64,000 nt of DNA from an uncultured Bacteroidota bacterium (GCA_903824665.1 CAIJXT010000023.1:1-64000), one strand, 5' to 3'; positions 1 through 10,369 are shown, counted from the first letter of the stretch. Notes: generated by a model not told the origin, from the letters alone. Numbers and translations: made by a program.

Positions 1-3000
1 CAACCAATGATCCAGTTGGTGTTACAGAAGCAGTAAGTGCACCAACGCAAGACACCGGAGCCATCGCTGAGAGGCTGGTCACAGAGGGTATCGGGTGTAC
101 TCTAGCTGCAGTTGTTGCTGTAGCACTACAGCTGCCACCATCGCCCACGGTAAGTGTGTAGGTGCCGGTTGCTGATGCAGTTGCTGCAGGTATAGTAGGG
201 TCTTCAACTGTAGAGCTGAAAGCGTTAGGTCCGCTCCAGGAGTAAGTAGCGCCGCCAGAGCTGGGTGTTGCTGTGCTCGACAGGTTCAGAGCTGTACCTG
301 CACAGATAGGACCATTGTTGCCGATGGCATCGATAACCGGGCCTGCATTTACTGTTGCCGATGTGGTGTTGGTACCTACAGGTGCACAACCCGTTGCATC
401 GCTTACAGTGAGTGTGTACACGCCTGTTGCAGTGATGGCAGCAGATGGGATTGATGGATCTTCAACTGTTGAAGAGAAACCTGCAGGGCCTGACCATGAA
501 TATACTATTGGTAGCGCACCGCCTGTTATGGTAGTAGAGAGGTTCAGCGTACTGCCCATACATATCGGACCATTGTTGCCAATAGCACTGATCGTTGCTT
601 TTGGATTCACTGTTATCGTGAATGTTATTGGCGTGCCGGAGCAGGTCACACTGTTGATGGTCACCTTTGGTGTTACGGTCACGGTGGCTACAACAGGAGT
701 AGATCCGCTGTTAGCCGCAGTGAAAGAAGGTATAACAGTTCCTGTACCTGAAGCACCAAGCCCGATAGAAATGGTAGTGTTGGTCCAGTCGAAAGTAGTG
801 TTGGCCACTGTACCGCTGAAGGGTATTGCGCTCACAGAGCCGCCGTCACAGGCAATCTTGTTGGATACTGTGGTTGCTGTCGGTGACGGATTAACGTACT
901 GACGATAAGATTTAGATGCGCCTGAGCAGCCATTGGCTACAGGGGTCACGTTGATGGTGCCGTGTATCTGTGTGGTGCCGCTGTTGGTAGCGCTGAAGGC
1001 AGGGATGGTGCCGTTGCCGGCTGCACCCAGACCTATTGCAGTATTAGAGTTGGTCCAGTTATACACTGTACCACCAACAACCGAACCGGTGGGTACTACC
1101 GATGCTGTCATGGCGCCATTGCAGGTTACCTGATCGGTAAGTGCGTTTGCCGATGGTATCGGGTTGATGGTTGCAAAAGTGCTGGTCACTATAGATCCGC
1201 AGCCATTTGATACAGTAAGACTATAAGTACCGGTTGCAGATGCGGTAGTAACTGCAATTGTAGGGTCTTCAACAGTAGTGGTAAAAGAATTAGGTCCTGT
1301 CCAGGAGTAGTTCAGTGTGCCGCTTCCCGCTGCTGTTGTGGTCATGTTCAACGCACTGCCTGCGCATACCGGTGAGTTGCTGCCGATTGCAGATACTGAT
1401 GGACCGGCATTAATGGTTGCTGTGGTTGTTTTGGTGCCGGTAGAAGTACATAAAGTGGCATCTGTAACAGATACTGTATAAGTACCTGTAGCGGCAGTGG
1501 TTACAGAAGATATGGTAGGATCTTCGAGTGATGAAGAGAAAGAGTTGGGACCTGTCCAGGCGAATACTTTCGTACCTGTACCTCCGGTTACTGTAGTGCT
1601 GAGCGCAAGTGTCGTACCAGAGCATACCGGACCGGAGTTGCCGATCGCAGATACTACAAGTGGTGCAGGCTGTGAAACAGTTGCTGTTACTGTTTTGGTA
1701 CAGGCGTTAGCATCCGTTATGGTACAGGTGTAGCTACCTGCTGTAAGACCTGTGCGGTCTTGTGTCGTAACACCACCATTCCAGAAGTAGGTATAGCCTG
1801 GAACGCCGCCAAATGGTGTAAGGTCTATAGATCCGGTTGTGCCACCATTACAAGCAACATTGGTAATAACAAGACTCGGATTTAATATAGCAGGTTGTGT
1901 TATTGTTGCCGAAACCGTAGCTGTGCCAGCCCCGGCATGTGAAACCGTACAAGTATAAGTACCTGCTGCAAGACCTGTTGCTGTTGCACCGGTTCCTCCG
2001 GATGGAGCCCAGGAATAGGAGTAAGGTTCGGTTCCGTCAACTACGCTTACGGTAGCTGATCCGCTTGAGATGCCAAAGCAGGCCACATTAGTTTGCGCGG
2101 TAAGAATGGCTGAAACATTGGAACCAACTGTTACATTTATTGTAGCTGTTGAAGAACCGCATGTATTGGTAACTGTGTATGAAATAGTGGTACTACCGGC
2201 GGCAATACCCGTTACCAGGCCGGATGATGCATTTACTGTTGCTGCGCTGGTGTTTGTACTGCTCCATACGCCTCCGGTACTGCCACTTGCAGTAAGCGAT
2301 GTCGTCGAAGAAATTGCAACAGTAGTTGTACCGCTGATGGTACCAGCATTAGGCAGGGCATTGACAGAAATGGTCCTTGTAACACTGGCTGTTCCGCAAG
2401 CTGCAGTTACAATGTAGCTGATGTTGGCCGAGCCAGCGCTGACGCCAGATACAATGCCCGTGGAGCCAACGGTGGCAACAGAAGTGTTGCTGCTGCTCCA
2501 TGCACCTGTCCAAACCGAATCGAGTCCCGCAGTTATCCTTACGTCCTGACTGAGATTCAACTGGTTAATCATTGCAAGACCGTCGGCCTTTGTGACCCCA
2601 TATACCGGGATGGTTACCGTAGGTGCAGAACCTCCCAGGTTAGGAGGAATAGATGAAGTTATGTTATCAACAATGATAACTGCTATGGCGCCCGCATCTT
2701 GTGCATTCTGCGCTTTGACGCCGAAAGCACAGGTTCCACGCCAAATGACAGCGACCTTCCCGCTGAAATAACCGGATGTGATCGCCGAGCAAGCAAGAGT
2801 ATCGCTGACCGGCGCGTATTTTGCTGACTGGTTTGTAATCGCATAAGTCCCTCCGAAAGCCGTAGTGCCAATAGGCTTCTCACCGGCAATAGCGCCGGGA
2901 TTAAGTACAAACAAACGGATACTCGGTGTGAGAGAATAAGCTGCCGTAGCACCCACACATACCGTAGCAGCCCCAGCCATAATACCTGACGAAGGTGTAC

Positions 3001-4987
3001 CATTAACAGTAACAACTGTTGTTGCAGCTGTTGTACCGCACGCGTTCGTCACAGAATAAGAAATAGTTGTGGTTCCGGCAGCAATACCCGTAACAACGCC
3101 GGAAGATGAATTCACTGTAGCTGCTGCGGTATTAGCTGATGACCATACACCACCGGAAGTACCGGAGGCTGTCAGCGTAGTACTTAATCCAACACAAACA
3201 TTTGCTGTACCTGATATAGAGCCAGGGTTAGCAGATGGATTTACTGTAACCGTAAATGTCTGAACAGCCCCTACACAACTGGCTGCAGTTGGTGTTACTG
3301 TAAACACACCATTTATTGCTGTTGAACCAGTATTGGTACCGGTAAACGATGCTATAGCAGAACCCGACCCAGATGCGCCAATGCCAATTGAGGTATTATT
3401 GTTACTCCATGTGTAGGTAGTGCCCGCTACATTTGAGGTAAATAATTGAATCGATGTGTTGGTATTGTTACATACCGTCTGCGAAGTTGGCGTCACCGTC
3501 ATAACAGGAGTTGGGCTCACTGTAATAGTAAATGTTCGTGTAGGCCCCACGCAGCTACTTGCCGTTGGTGTTACTGTAAACACGCCATTGGTTGACGTTG
3601 CACCTGTATTGGTCGCTGTAAAGGAAGCAATTGCCGATCCGCTGCCTGTTGCTCCTATACCAATCGTTGTATTACTATTCGACCACGTATAAGTAGTGCC
3701 CGCCACGCTAGACGAAAATGCTTGTGTAGTTGTATTGGCATTGTTACAAACGGTTTGTGAAGTTGGTGTCACCGTCATAACCGGGACGGGGTTAACCGTC
3801 ACATTTATAGTAGTGGTCGCCGTTGCTGTCCCATCACTCACTTGTATCGTAAACGCATCAGTACCCGAAAAACCCGAAGTTGGTGTATAAGTCATTCCAG
3901 TAGGTGTAACAGTACCAACGGTAGATACTGCGGTATAAGATGCCACTCCCGACAGACTGCCGTTGGTGGGCGCCGTTACTACGGTCCATGTCAGTGTCTG
4001 TCCGGTATTTCCATCATTTACAGCTAACCGGGTATTGATCGCATTCCCTGTAGAGTTCTGGCAAACATTCAGGCTCTGAGGGCTACCACCAGTAAAAGTA
4101 GGTGCAACGTTTGGTAGAACAGGTGTTATAATCACATAACCATTACCTGAGCGAAAGCCAGTTGTAGTGCTGATAAGTGTAACCCCTGCACCACCGTAAT
4201 AAGAGGAACCACCAGCACCGGAGGCACCTGACCCACCGCCACCGCCATAGTAGCCACCGCCGCCGCCGGCGCCATAATAAGTGCCGTTGCCACCAACACC
4301 TAACACTCCATTACCTCCACAACAAACACCACACACTGATGGTGAACATTCCTTGCTACCTCCACCCAACTGTGTACCACCAGTAGTAAACGTAGCATTA
4401 CAATCATTAGCACCATTACCTCCGTTGGGGTATCCGCCTGCGCCACCGTTCTGTTTAGCTAAACACGAAAAATTCCCACCCCCGCCTCCACCGGCTACGA
4501 GGAGACGTGAATTCAATGACCCCACTGATGTGGCACCTCCTGTTATACTGGTTCTTATACTCGTTCCGCCACCCCCTCCGGAACCTCCGGAATTCCCACC
4601 GCCAATACCGCCCGTTTCCCCGCCTAAAGAAACACCACCAGCAGCGGCAGCAGCTATAAGGCCGTTGGCTCCTACACCACCAATCGTTAAGTATAATACC
4701 TGGCCGGGAGTTACAGCCAGTGTGGCCTGTACACGCCCCCCTTTCCCGCCAATACTACCTGCAAAATTTCCTCCTGACGCACCGGCCATATCAATAGTAA
4801 GCGAGGTGACGCCAGCCGTCACAGTATAAGTGTTCACAACACCAGTGCTGCTGAAGGTAGTTGATTGAGCAAAAACAGGCAGACTAAGCAATATTAAACC
4901 AATGGTCAGCACCACATTGCTGAATGCTCTCCTACTTACAATCGATTTAAAATTAGCCAGTTGACGGCAAAATGATCCTGATCTCAT
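1..4987 (-). CDS. SprB-like giant secreted repeat protein, 3' end outside window
   Basis: The frame is open for 1662 codons from the ATG at 4987 to the window edge with no stop, so the C-terminus is missing. Residues 1-41 form a signal peptide ending in VFAQ. Residues about 43-287 are a glycine-rich domain of the kind found at the N-terminus of large surface proteins. Next come cadherin/Ig-like modules, two near-identical 92-residue repeats (about 400-585), Big_2-like modules, a protease-associated (PA)-like insert (about 675-802), two SprB-type repeats (about 955-1105) and more Ig/PKD-like modules. SprB repeats and this modularity are known from T9SS-exported gliding adhesins. A T9SS sorting domain beyond the left edge is an inference. 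Function in adhesion or gliding is likely but not proven. Confidence 0.85.
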   Translation of the reverse strand, partial: MRSGSFCRQLANFKSIVSRRAFSNVVLTIGLILLSLPVFAQSTTFSSTGVVNTYTVTAGVTSLTIDMAGASGGNFAGSIGGKGGRVQATLAVTPGQVLYLTIGGVGANGLIAAAAAGGVSLGGETGGIGGGNSGGSGGGGGTSIRTSITGGATSVGSLNSRLLVAGGGGGGNFSCLAKQNGGAGGYPNGGNGANDCNATFTTGGTQLGGGSKECSPSVCGVCCGGNGVLGVGGNGTYYGAGGGGGYYGGGGGSGASGAGGSSYYGGAGVTLISTTTGFRSGNGYVIITPVLPNVAPTFTGGSPQSLNVCQNSTGNAINTRLAVNDGNTGQTLTWTVVTAPTNGSLSGVASYTAVSTVGTVTPTGMTYTPTSGFSGTDAFTIQVSDGTATATTTINVTVNPVPVMTVTPTSQTVCNNANTTTQAFSSSVAGTTYTWSNSNTTIGIGATGSGSAIASFTATNTGATSTNGVFTVTPTASSCVGPTRTFTITVSPTPVMTVTPTSQTVCNNTNTSIQLFTSNVAGTTYTWSNNNTSIGIGASGSGSAIASFTGTNTGSTAINGVFTVTPTAASCVGAVQTFTVTVNPSANPGSISGTANVCVGLSTTLTASGTSGGVWSSANTAAATVNSSSGVVTGIAAGTTTISYSVTNACGTTAATTVVTVNGTPSSGIMAGAATVCVGATAAYSLTPSIRLFVLNPGAIAGEKPIGTTAFGGTYAITNQSAKYAPVSDTLACSAITSGYFSGKVAVIWRGTCAFGVKAQNAQDAGAIAVIIVDNITSSIPPNLGGSAPTVTIPVYGVTKADGLAMINQLNLSQDVRITAGLDSVWTGAWSSSNTSVATVGSTGIVSGVSAGSANISYIVTAACGTASVTRTISVNALPNAGTISGTTTVAISSTTSLTASGSTGGVWSSTNTSAATVNASSGLVTGIAAGSTTISYTVTNTCGSSTATINVTVGSNVSAILTAQTNVACFGISSGSATVSVVDGTEPYSYSWAPSGGTGATATGLAAGTYTCTVSHAGAGTATVSATITQPAILNPSLVITNVACNGGTTGSIDLTPFGGVPGYTYFWNGGVTTQDRTGLTAGSYTCTITDANACTKTVTATVSQPAPLVVSAIGNSGPVCSGTTLALSTTVTGGTGTKVFAWTGPNSFSSSLEDPTISSVTTAATGTYTVSVTDATLCTSTGTKTTTATINAGPSVSAIGSNSPVCAGSALNMTTTAAGSGTLNYSWTGPNSFTTTVEDPTIAVTTASATGTYSLTVSNGCGSIVTSTFATINPIPSANALTDQVTCNGAMTASVVPTGSVVGGTVYNWTNSNTAIGLGAAGNGTIPAFSATNSGTTQIHGTINVTPVANGCSGASKSYRQYVNPSPTATTVSNKIACDGGSVSAIPFSGTVANTTFDWTNTTISIGLGASGTGTVIPSFTAANSGSTPVVATVTVTPKVTINSVTCSGTPITFTITVNPKATISAIGNNGPICMGSTLNLSTTITGGALPIVYSWSGPAGFSSTVEDPSIPSAAITATGVYTLTVSDATGCAPVGTNTTSATVNAGPVIDAIGNNGPICAGTALNLSSTATPSSGGATYSWSGPNAFSSTVEDPTIPAATASATGTYTLTVGDGGSCSATATTAARVHPIPSVTSLSAMAPVSCVGALTASVTPTGSLV
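1670..2130 (-). repeat. Two SprB-type repeat modules
   Basis: Two adjacent modules of roughly 75 residues share the SprB repeat pattern: TNVAC-G-SSGSATVSV followed by PYSYSW and AAGTYTCTVS, then TNVACNGG-TGSIDLT followed by GYTYFW and AGSYTCTITDA. In Flavobacterium this repeat is typical of the gliding adhesin SprB. The boundaries are approximate. Confidence 0.75.
3231..3782 (-). repeat. Tandem pair of 276-bp Ig-like modules
   Basis: Two consecutive in-frame modules of 92 codons lie inside the giant surface protein gene. Both begin with the residues VMTVTPTSQTVCNN, contain GTTYTWSN and GSGSAIASFT, and end with TVTPTA-SCVG. The same DNA word recurs at 3492 and 3768, a period of 276 bp. The protein copies are more alike than the other modules, which suggests recent duplication. 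Confidence 0.85.
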
Positions 4988-5228
4988 AAAATTGATTTTA
5001 AATAATTCCTAAATATGTCAAATAAAATTGTCTCTTGTTGTAAATGCAGACACCACCATCAATGCGGTACCCAGGTTTGGCGTTGTACGTGAAGGTGAAT
5101 TGGCAAGAACCGCTGATCCGGTGGTAGCGCACAAACCCGCAACGGGACCCCGTCAATAGGATCCAGCAACTGACACATGAGGTAAATTATTTGCCATTAC
5201 TTCTTCGTTTAAGTGATACCAATGTTTG

Positions 5229-5849
5229 TTAGCTAATATGCCCCATATTTTTTGCGGCCATTATCATGCCTGCGATGTTTTTTACACCCATTTTTTTGAA
5301 TATGTTCTTCCTATGATTTTCGACGGTGAAAAAAGAAATCGACAGTTTAACCGCGATCTCCTGCGACGTAAATTGCTGGCTGATCAACTGGATTATTTCG
5401 ACCTCACGGGCAGACAAGTTGACCGGTGAAGCAACCCTGTATTTTGAAATAAGAAAATGATATTCTTTTGGCAGGCAAATCTCGTTGTTGTGTACACGCC
5501 GCACACACTCCAGGATATCTTCTTCCTTCTGTTTTTTATTTACAAAGCCTTTGATCCCGATTGATAGCAGATTTTCGACGAGCATCACGGAACTTAGTGA
5601 TGTAAGCGCTATCAACCGGATATCTTTATGTTTAAGCGCGCAATATTCAAACAGTTCAAGACCTGCGACGTCTGGTGCGGCGATATCGAGGATGAGGATA
5701 TCAAGCTCCGCTGACTTTAACTTATCGATCAAATCAGATTTTGATGTGCAAATCAGCCGTACCTCAATCCCTTTGTTAACCAAAAAGTCGGAAAGCCCCT
5801 TTGCAGAAAAGGTATGATCGTCAAATATGCCTGCTCTAATTTTATCCAC
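5229..5849 (-). CDS. NarL/LuxR-family response regulator
   Basis: A 206-residue two-domain regulator. The receiver domain (1-120) has the acidic pair D10/D11, the phospho-acceptor D55 in ILILD, the conserved T in ALTS and a lysine pair in VNKKQ. The C-terminal LuxR-type helix-turn-helix (about 143-206) contains LSAREVEIIQL and the recognition region TVENHRKNIFKKMGV. It starts 51 bp after the stop of the histidine kinase on the same strand, so the two are probably co-transcribed cognate partners. The expected role is a DNA-binding transcription factor activated by phosphotransfer. The targets are unknown; the SprB-like gene downstream on the same strand is one candidate (inference). Confidence 0.93.
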   Translation of the reverse strand: MDKIRAGIFDDHTFSAKGLSDFLVNKGIEVRLICTSKSDLIDKLKSAELDILILDIAAPDVAGLELFEYCALKHKDIRLIALTSLSSVMLVENLLSIGIKGFVNKKQKEEDILECVRRVHNNEICLPKEYHFLISKYRVASPVNLSAREVEIIQLISQQFTSQEIAVKLSISFFTVENHRKNIFKKMGVKNIAGMIMAAKNMGHIS

Positions 5850-5900
5850 CAGTCAAAAGTATCACAGTGGATTAAGAATAACATGACTGAAAACAGCTAT

Positions 5901-7919
5901 TTACTTTTGGAAGGTAATAGTAAAAATGGTCTCCTTTCCGGGGTCACTATCCACTTTAATGCTGCAATCGTATTTGCGAAGCAACTCTGCGACGATATAC
6001 AAGCCTATGCCAAAACCAGGCTCATAATTGGTACCAAAATCAGAAACGACCTCTTTCGTAAACAAATCTTTGATTTTTTCAGGGTCTATCCCGATACCAT
6101 AGTCAACAATTTTCAATTGTTTCTCCTGATCGTAGAAACTTATCTCGACAGTGGATTCAGGATGACTGAACTTGATGGCATTTGACACGAGATTGCGTAA
6201 AACAATACGAAGTATGTCCCGTGGTATAATCAATTCAACATTTTCCAGGTTGTGGCACCGGAATGATATCTTCTTTTCGACTGCTTTACGATACAATTGG
6301 CTCAATATCTCATTTGTAGTTTGCTTCAGGTCGGCTTTCTGTACCGCGTTATTACCGGCTATACTTATCTCTGCTTTAGACCAGTTGAGCAAATTGGTCA
6401 GTACATCCTGGGCAGAATTGAATTGGTTTTCGACCTCATCAAGATGCCTGACAGCAATGGGGTCAGCGTCCTTTCTTAGATTTTTCACCATAAGACTCAG
6501 TGTGAGCAATGGGGCATTGAAATCGTGAGAAATAACGTAGAATATTTTCTGATTCAGCTTGTTTAACCGCTGCAAATCGAGGTTGACCGATGACAACTGA
6601 TTATTGCTCAGATTTCGCTGTTTTATGAGGCGGAAAAGGAATAATATGAGGAGCACAACGATAAACAGAGCGATGGAAATGACCCAGATAACCTGTCTTT
6701 GCCGAGTAACTGCCATCTGTTTTGCTGCATTCTCTTTCTGGAGTTTTGCCGTTTCTATCGCTTTGGTCCGCTTTATCTCTAGTGTTTGGTTGTCTGCCAG
6801 CGATTGGGCCAGCTCGTTCGAATAAATTTTCCTTATTGTATTAATTTCTTTATTCTTGTACCTGTATGCCTCCTTATAAAGACCGTGCTGCATAAGCGCT
6901 GAGGCACATTCGCTATAAAGGGCACTCAGTTCATTGGAGTTTATCTTTCCTTCTGCATCCTTAACAACGCGCGCACTGAAAGATTCCAAACCTGCTACCT
7001 GAAATTGTTTATAAATCTGTTTTGCCCATTTTGAATCGCTGCTGAGTGACCCAAGAAACTTGGCATACAAGCTGTAGGTCAGGTACTTGGCGGCAGGATC
7101 GTTATAAAGAGATAGAAGGAGGTGCATGACGTATTCAGCATCATAGCTTTTGCGGAAAATCACCGCATCGAGGTAATGCATTACCGTAGGTTGGTAAAAA
7201 GTGCTTTTCACTCTGCGGTTTTTTTCCATTATCAGACAGGTATCGGCATTTTCGATGTATCCACCGATATTACCAGCAAACATCAGGATCTCTGAAAAGA
7301 AATATCGTGAGGCAACGATGAGGTCAGTGTCAGCAAGTGCGGTTGCTTTCCGGAGGTTATCGAGCGACATTTTTTCTAGTGCTGGCGCATCCCGCTGTAT
7401 ACTGGCAACCAAAATATTGTAGAGACTGGCATATATCTCTGCCCTCTTATGATCTCTTGCAGCGCTGTCTGTGCATGAACGGATGTATGATGTGAGCACC
7501 AAATGCTCTGCTTCTGCTTCTTTGAGCAATTCTTCATTGAGCATAGAAAGTATCTGAGTCCATTTGGTCTTTACATAATCCAGATCGACTTGACTGCTGC
7601 CAGATGGCACCTTGCATTTCAGTTTCAGGAAATAATTTACATTTCTGAGTTCAAGTTTGTTTGCAATCTCGAGCGAGGAAAGGAATGCGTTGATGTCTGC
7701 GGTGGTAGCAGTGTTTCTGGCGATGCGCAGAAACATGTCACGCTCGGCACTAGCTCCTAACTTTTGGATATAAAATAATGCAGTATCATTATTTCCGGCA
7801 ATCAGTAGTCGTTTTATCTGTTTCTGAACAATGTATGAGGAGTCAACTACCACATTTTGTCCACGTGCAACAATAAATGTGCAAAATATTAATAAAACAA
7901 AGAGATACCTCGTTAACAT
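5901..7919 (-). CDS. TPR-containing sensor histidine kinase
   Basis: A 672-residue membrane kinase. It has an N-terminal signal peptide (MLTRYLFVLL...), a long alpha-helical TPR-like sensor region of about 380 residues predicted in the periplasm, a transmembrane helix (IWVISIALFIVVLLILFLF, around 410-430), a short coiled coil and then the kinase core. The HisKA phospho-acceptor is H465 in SHDFNAPL. The ATPase domain shows the N box RNLVSNAIKFS, G1 DYGIGID and G2 GFGIGLYI. It lies directly upstream of the LuxR-type regulator on the same strand. The stimulus cannot be read from the sequence. The TPR-TM-HisKA design resembles the orphan kinase at 25.2 kb. Confidence 0.92.
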   Translation of the reverse strand: MLTRYLFVLLIFCTFIVARGQNVVVDSSYIVQKQIKRLLIAGNNDTALFYIQKLGASAERDMFLRIARNTATTADINAFLSSLEIANKLELRNVNYFLKLKCKVPSGSSQVDLDYVKTKWTQILSMLNEELLKEAEAEHLVLTSYIRSCTDSAARDHKRAEIYASLYNILVASIQRDAPALEKMSLDNLRKATALADTDLIVASRYFFSEILMFAGNIGGYIENADTCLIMEKNRRVKSTFYQPTVMHYLDAVIFRKSYDAEYVMHLLLSLYNDPAAKYLTYSLYAKFLGSLSSDSKWAKQIYKQFQVAGLESFSARVVKDAEGKINSNELSALYSECASALMQHGLYKEAYRYKNKEINTIRKIYSNELAQSLADNQTLEIKRTKAIETAKLQKENAAKQMAVTRQRQVIWVISIALFIVVLLILFLFRLIKQRNLSNNQLSSVNLDLQRLNKLNQKIFYVISHDFNAPLLTLSLMVKNLRKDADPIAVRHLDEVENQFNSAQDVLTNLLNWSKAEISIAGNNAVQKADLKQTTNEILSQLYRKAVEKKISFRCHNLENVELIIPRDILRIVLRNLVSNAIKFSHPESTVEISFYDQEKQLKIVDYGIGIDPEKIKDLFTKEVVSDFGTNYEPGFGIGLYIVAELLRKYDCSIKVDSDPGKETIFTITFQK

Positions 7920-8503
7920 AGGTATTAAAAGTAAGAATTAAATCCAATTATGTGTTGTTCTGAAACATAAGACTTTTTATATTGTAAAATGTGTTGACCT
8001 GTTGATATTTATGCTTACGCTAGTTTACTCGCACATAAAAGCTTGGTATGCAAATAGCAGTTTCAGGACGATAGCGTACCGTCTGCCGCTGAGTTTCAGA
8101 CCCTGTTTTACTTCGCGGATATAAGTTATAACTACAGTAAAAGTGCATTTTACGCCCTGCATAGCACATGCAGCACCGCCACCGTTTACCAAATTCAATA
8201 ACGAATCTAAAAATTGGGTATGTAAAAATCGCGGCAACCGACATTTACTGTCACCAAAGGCGCCTCTACCCCAAAGCTGTTCCAGTACGATGAGTCAACC
8301 CTTTGAATCGGGCGGGATTTTTCGAATTATTATTAATTTCTTTAAGAAGAATGCTCCTTTCCCGGCACCAACCAACCAAAAAAGAGTTGCCAACGAATAT
8401 GCTACTGAAAAGGGAAAGCAGGCATTTGAAGCGTTTTTAACCAGCAAATTCTTTTATGCAGTTCATTATTGCGGTGATACGAAGCGATCGCTTATTGGGC
8501 AGA
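7920..8503. other. 584-bp intergenic region without a supported gene
   Basis: This stretch separates the kinase gene, which starts at 7919 and reads left, from the stop codon of the TMTC-like gene. Short open frames occur on both strands. The best one is a 78-codon frame from the ATG at 8290 that would overlap the neighbouring 3' end by 23 bp, but its composition is not convincing. I see no tRNA and no strong hairpin. The promoter of the kinase operon should lie in its left part. Confidence 0.5.
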
Positions 8504-10369
8504 TTACTGTTTGTTGCCATTCATAATATCTGTTTTAGCCATTTCTTCGGTAATCGCTTTGATATATCTCAAAGCATTTTCATCGTCAGGCACCCGCTTG
8601 ATCACATTATTAAAATAATACAGAGCAGTATCATATTGCCTCATTTGTACATAAACCATGGCAATGTTGCTCATATTACGAATATCGCCGGTATCCAGGC
8701 TGAGTGCAAGTTTGGCCAAATCGGCCGCTTCCCTGTACTTTTGCTCCGAAAAATATATGAAGCCCAGGTCGCTCACCGGCATTGCCGACCCCGGATTTAA
8801 CCTTATGGCCTCCTTCATGTGCAGTTTTGCCGAGTCATACTGCTTGAGTGCTCTGAAGAAATTTCCAATATCCCGATGCACCTTGTATACTGAATTATGT
8901 ATACTTAAAGAACGCTGTAAGTCGGCAATTCCATCTTTAATGAGCGCAGTTTGTTCTACAGGGGCCGTTGACTCTTCGGCCAGAATTTTACCCTTAATCC
9001 AACCTAGCGAATGCAATATTCGTGCATTGTCGGGAACCTTCTGAATATCTGCAGAGAATAGCGATTCATTGCTTTTCCAATCGGCATTTCTATCAATTGT
9101 AAGTAGCATAAACACCAACAAAACAGGCGAAAGGAGCGTCCACAACAAGTTGGCAATCGACTTCTCATGCAGCTTCATAGCTGTAAAGAACCAAAAGAAC
9201 CCACCTGCCAATGCTATGCAAAAGCCTGCAGAAGCGAAGAACACAAGGCGTTCGGCCATTTGCGAATAAACCAGTACTATCAGATTTGAAAACAAAAAGA
9301 TGCCGGATAGATAAAAAAGGATACCGAATGCTAAAGGATCACCAGGCTTCTTGAATAGTCTCCATAAACTTAACGACAAAAGGGCAATATGAATTACCAG
9401 TGACACCCAAACCCAAACATTACCAAATCCAACTATAGGAATACTATTGAAACTATAATCACTGACGAGAGGCCAGCCTACCAGCATAAGCCTGAGATAC
9501 ATTCCCAGGACAAGCAGCGCGGTGGGTAACCTGCCGCCAAATACAGGCGCATTGACTAACGGATTGTCGAGAAACGGTACTGCTGACGAGTCATGCCCTT
9601 GTAGCACGAGCGATCTGATGCATAAAAAAAGTCCGGCTACAGCAAGTGTACCGAGAAAAATATAATTACTCCTTTTTCTGCTTTCCTTGATGTAGAAATA
9701 AAATACCAATGGCACTATAACCACAAACGCAATAACTGTCTCCTTGGAAAGAAACGCCAGAAACAGGAGCGAGAGACCAGCTATCAGCGACTTCAATCTG
9801 CCCAAGTCTACGTAACTAACAAATGAATTGAGCGAAGCAAAAGCAAAAAAGAAACACAGCAACTCATCGCGGCTTTTTATGTTAGCCACCACCTCAGTAT
9901 GAATGGGGTGCACAGCAAATATTAGTGCGGCTACAAATGGTAACCAGAGCGGTCCGGCGCTAAAAGCCCGTCTTAAAAATCGAAAGAGCATCAGTACACA
10001 GCCAATAAACACCAAGACGTTTACAAGGTGCCCCATAGCGGGATTTAGTCCCCAGATTTGATACTCGACAGCAAATTGAACAAGCGATAATGGTCTGTAA
10101 TTATCGTTCACTACATGCTCGAAACCCGCCATTCTGGAGGTAACCAGAAGTTCAGGAATTCCTTTGACACCTTTCATGACCAGACGATTGCCACCCATTA
10201 CAGTGATGTCATCAACTACATAGCCGTTCATGAGTGTGTTGCCAAAGGCCAGAAGGCATAGTAGCACTAACACCCAATTCATTTTACGTACTGTAGCCTG
10301 CATACCTGTATGAATCGGTTTGTTCTCAGGCTGATTTATTAGACGCTCTAAAATCTGTCTATCTGCCAT
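8504..10369 (-). CDS. TMTC/PMT-like multispanning glycosyltransferase with C-terminal TPRs
   Basis: A 621-residue protein with about ten transmembrane helices (from about residue 30 to 430), followed by about four TPR motifs up to residue 615. The loop after the first helix carries the acidic pair VVDDITVM and, further on, NDNYRPL. Later loops contain HPIHTEVVANIKSRDELL and LSKET. This combination matches the TMTC/DUF1736 group of GT-C-fold transferases, which use lipid-linked sugars on the outer face of the membrane. The gene stands alone. An internal ATG (residue 23, before QATVRKMNW) is an alternative start. The acceptor substrate is unknown, and a direct sugar-transfer role is inferred from the family. 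Confidence 0.75.
   Translation of the reverse strand: MADRQILERLINQPENKPIHTGMQATVRKMNWVLVLLCLLAFGNTLMNGYVVDDITVMGGNRLVMKGVKGIPELLVTSRMAGFEHVVNDNYRPLSLVQFAVEYQIWGLNPAMGHLVNVLVFIGCVLMLFRFLRRAFSAGPLWLPFVAALIFAVHPIHTEVVANIKSRDELLCFFFAFASLNSFVSYVDLGRLKSLIAGLSLLFLAFLSKETVIAFVVIVPLVFYFYIKESRKRSNYIFLGTLAVAGLFLCIRSLVLQGHDSSAVPFLDNPLVNAPVFGGRLPTALLVLGMYLRLMLVGWPLVSDYSFNSIPIVGFGNVWVWVSLVIHIALLSLSLWRLFKKPGDPLAFGILFYLSGIFLFSNLIVLVYSQMAERLVFFASAGFCIALAGGFFWFFTAMKLHEKSIANLLWTLLSPVLLVFMLLTIDRNADWKSNESLFSADIQKVPDNARILHSLGWIKGKILAEESTAPVEQTALIKDGIADLQRSLSIHNSVYKVHRDIGNFFRALKQYDSAKLHMKEAIRLNPGSAMPVSDLGFIYFSEQKYREAADLAKLALSLDTGDIRNMSNIAMVYVQMRQYDTALYYFNNVIKRVPDDENALRYIKAITEEMAKTDIMNGNKQ

Noticed and set aside
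273-902. 209-codon plus-strand frame in the first kilobase
   Set aside because: It is the antisense of the giant surface protein, whose own frame is open without a stop over the whole 5 kb and shows clear Ig-like modules.
5041-5160. GC-richer patch in the leader of the SprB-like gene
   Set aside because: I looked for a gene remnant or attachment site but found only a short chance frame and no repeat partner.
8143-8526. Plus-strand frame with a possible 78-codon gene from 8290
   Set aside because: No family resemblance, low-complexity start, and overlap with the 3' end of the convergent TMTC-like gene; kept only as an intergenic note.
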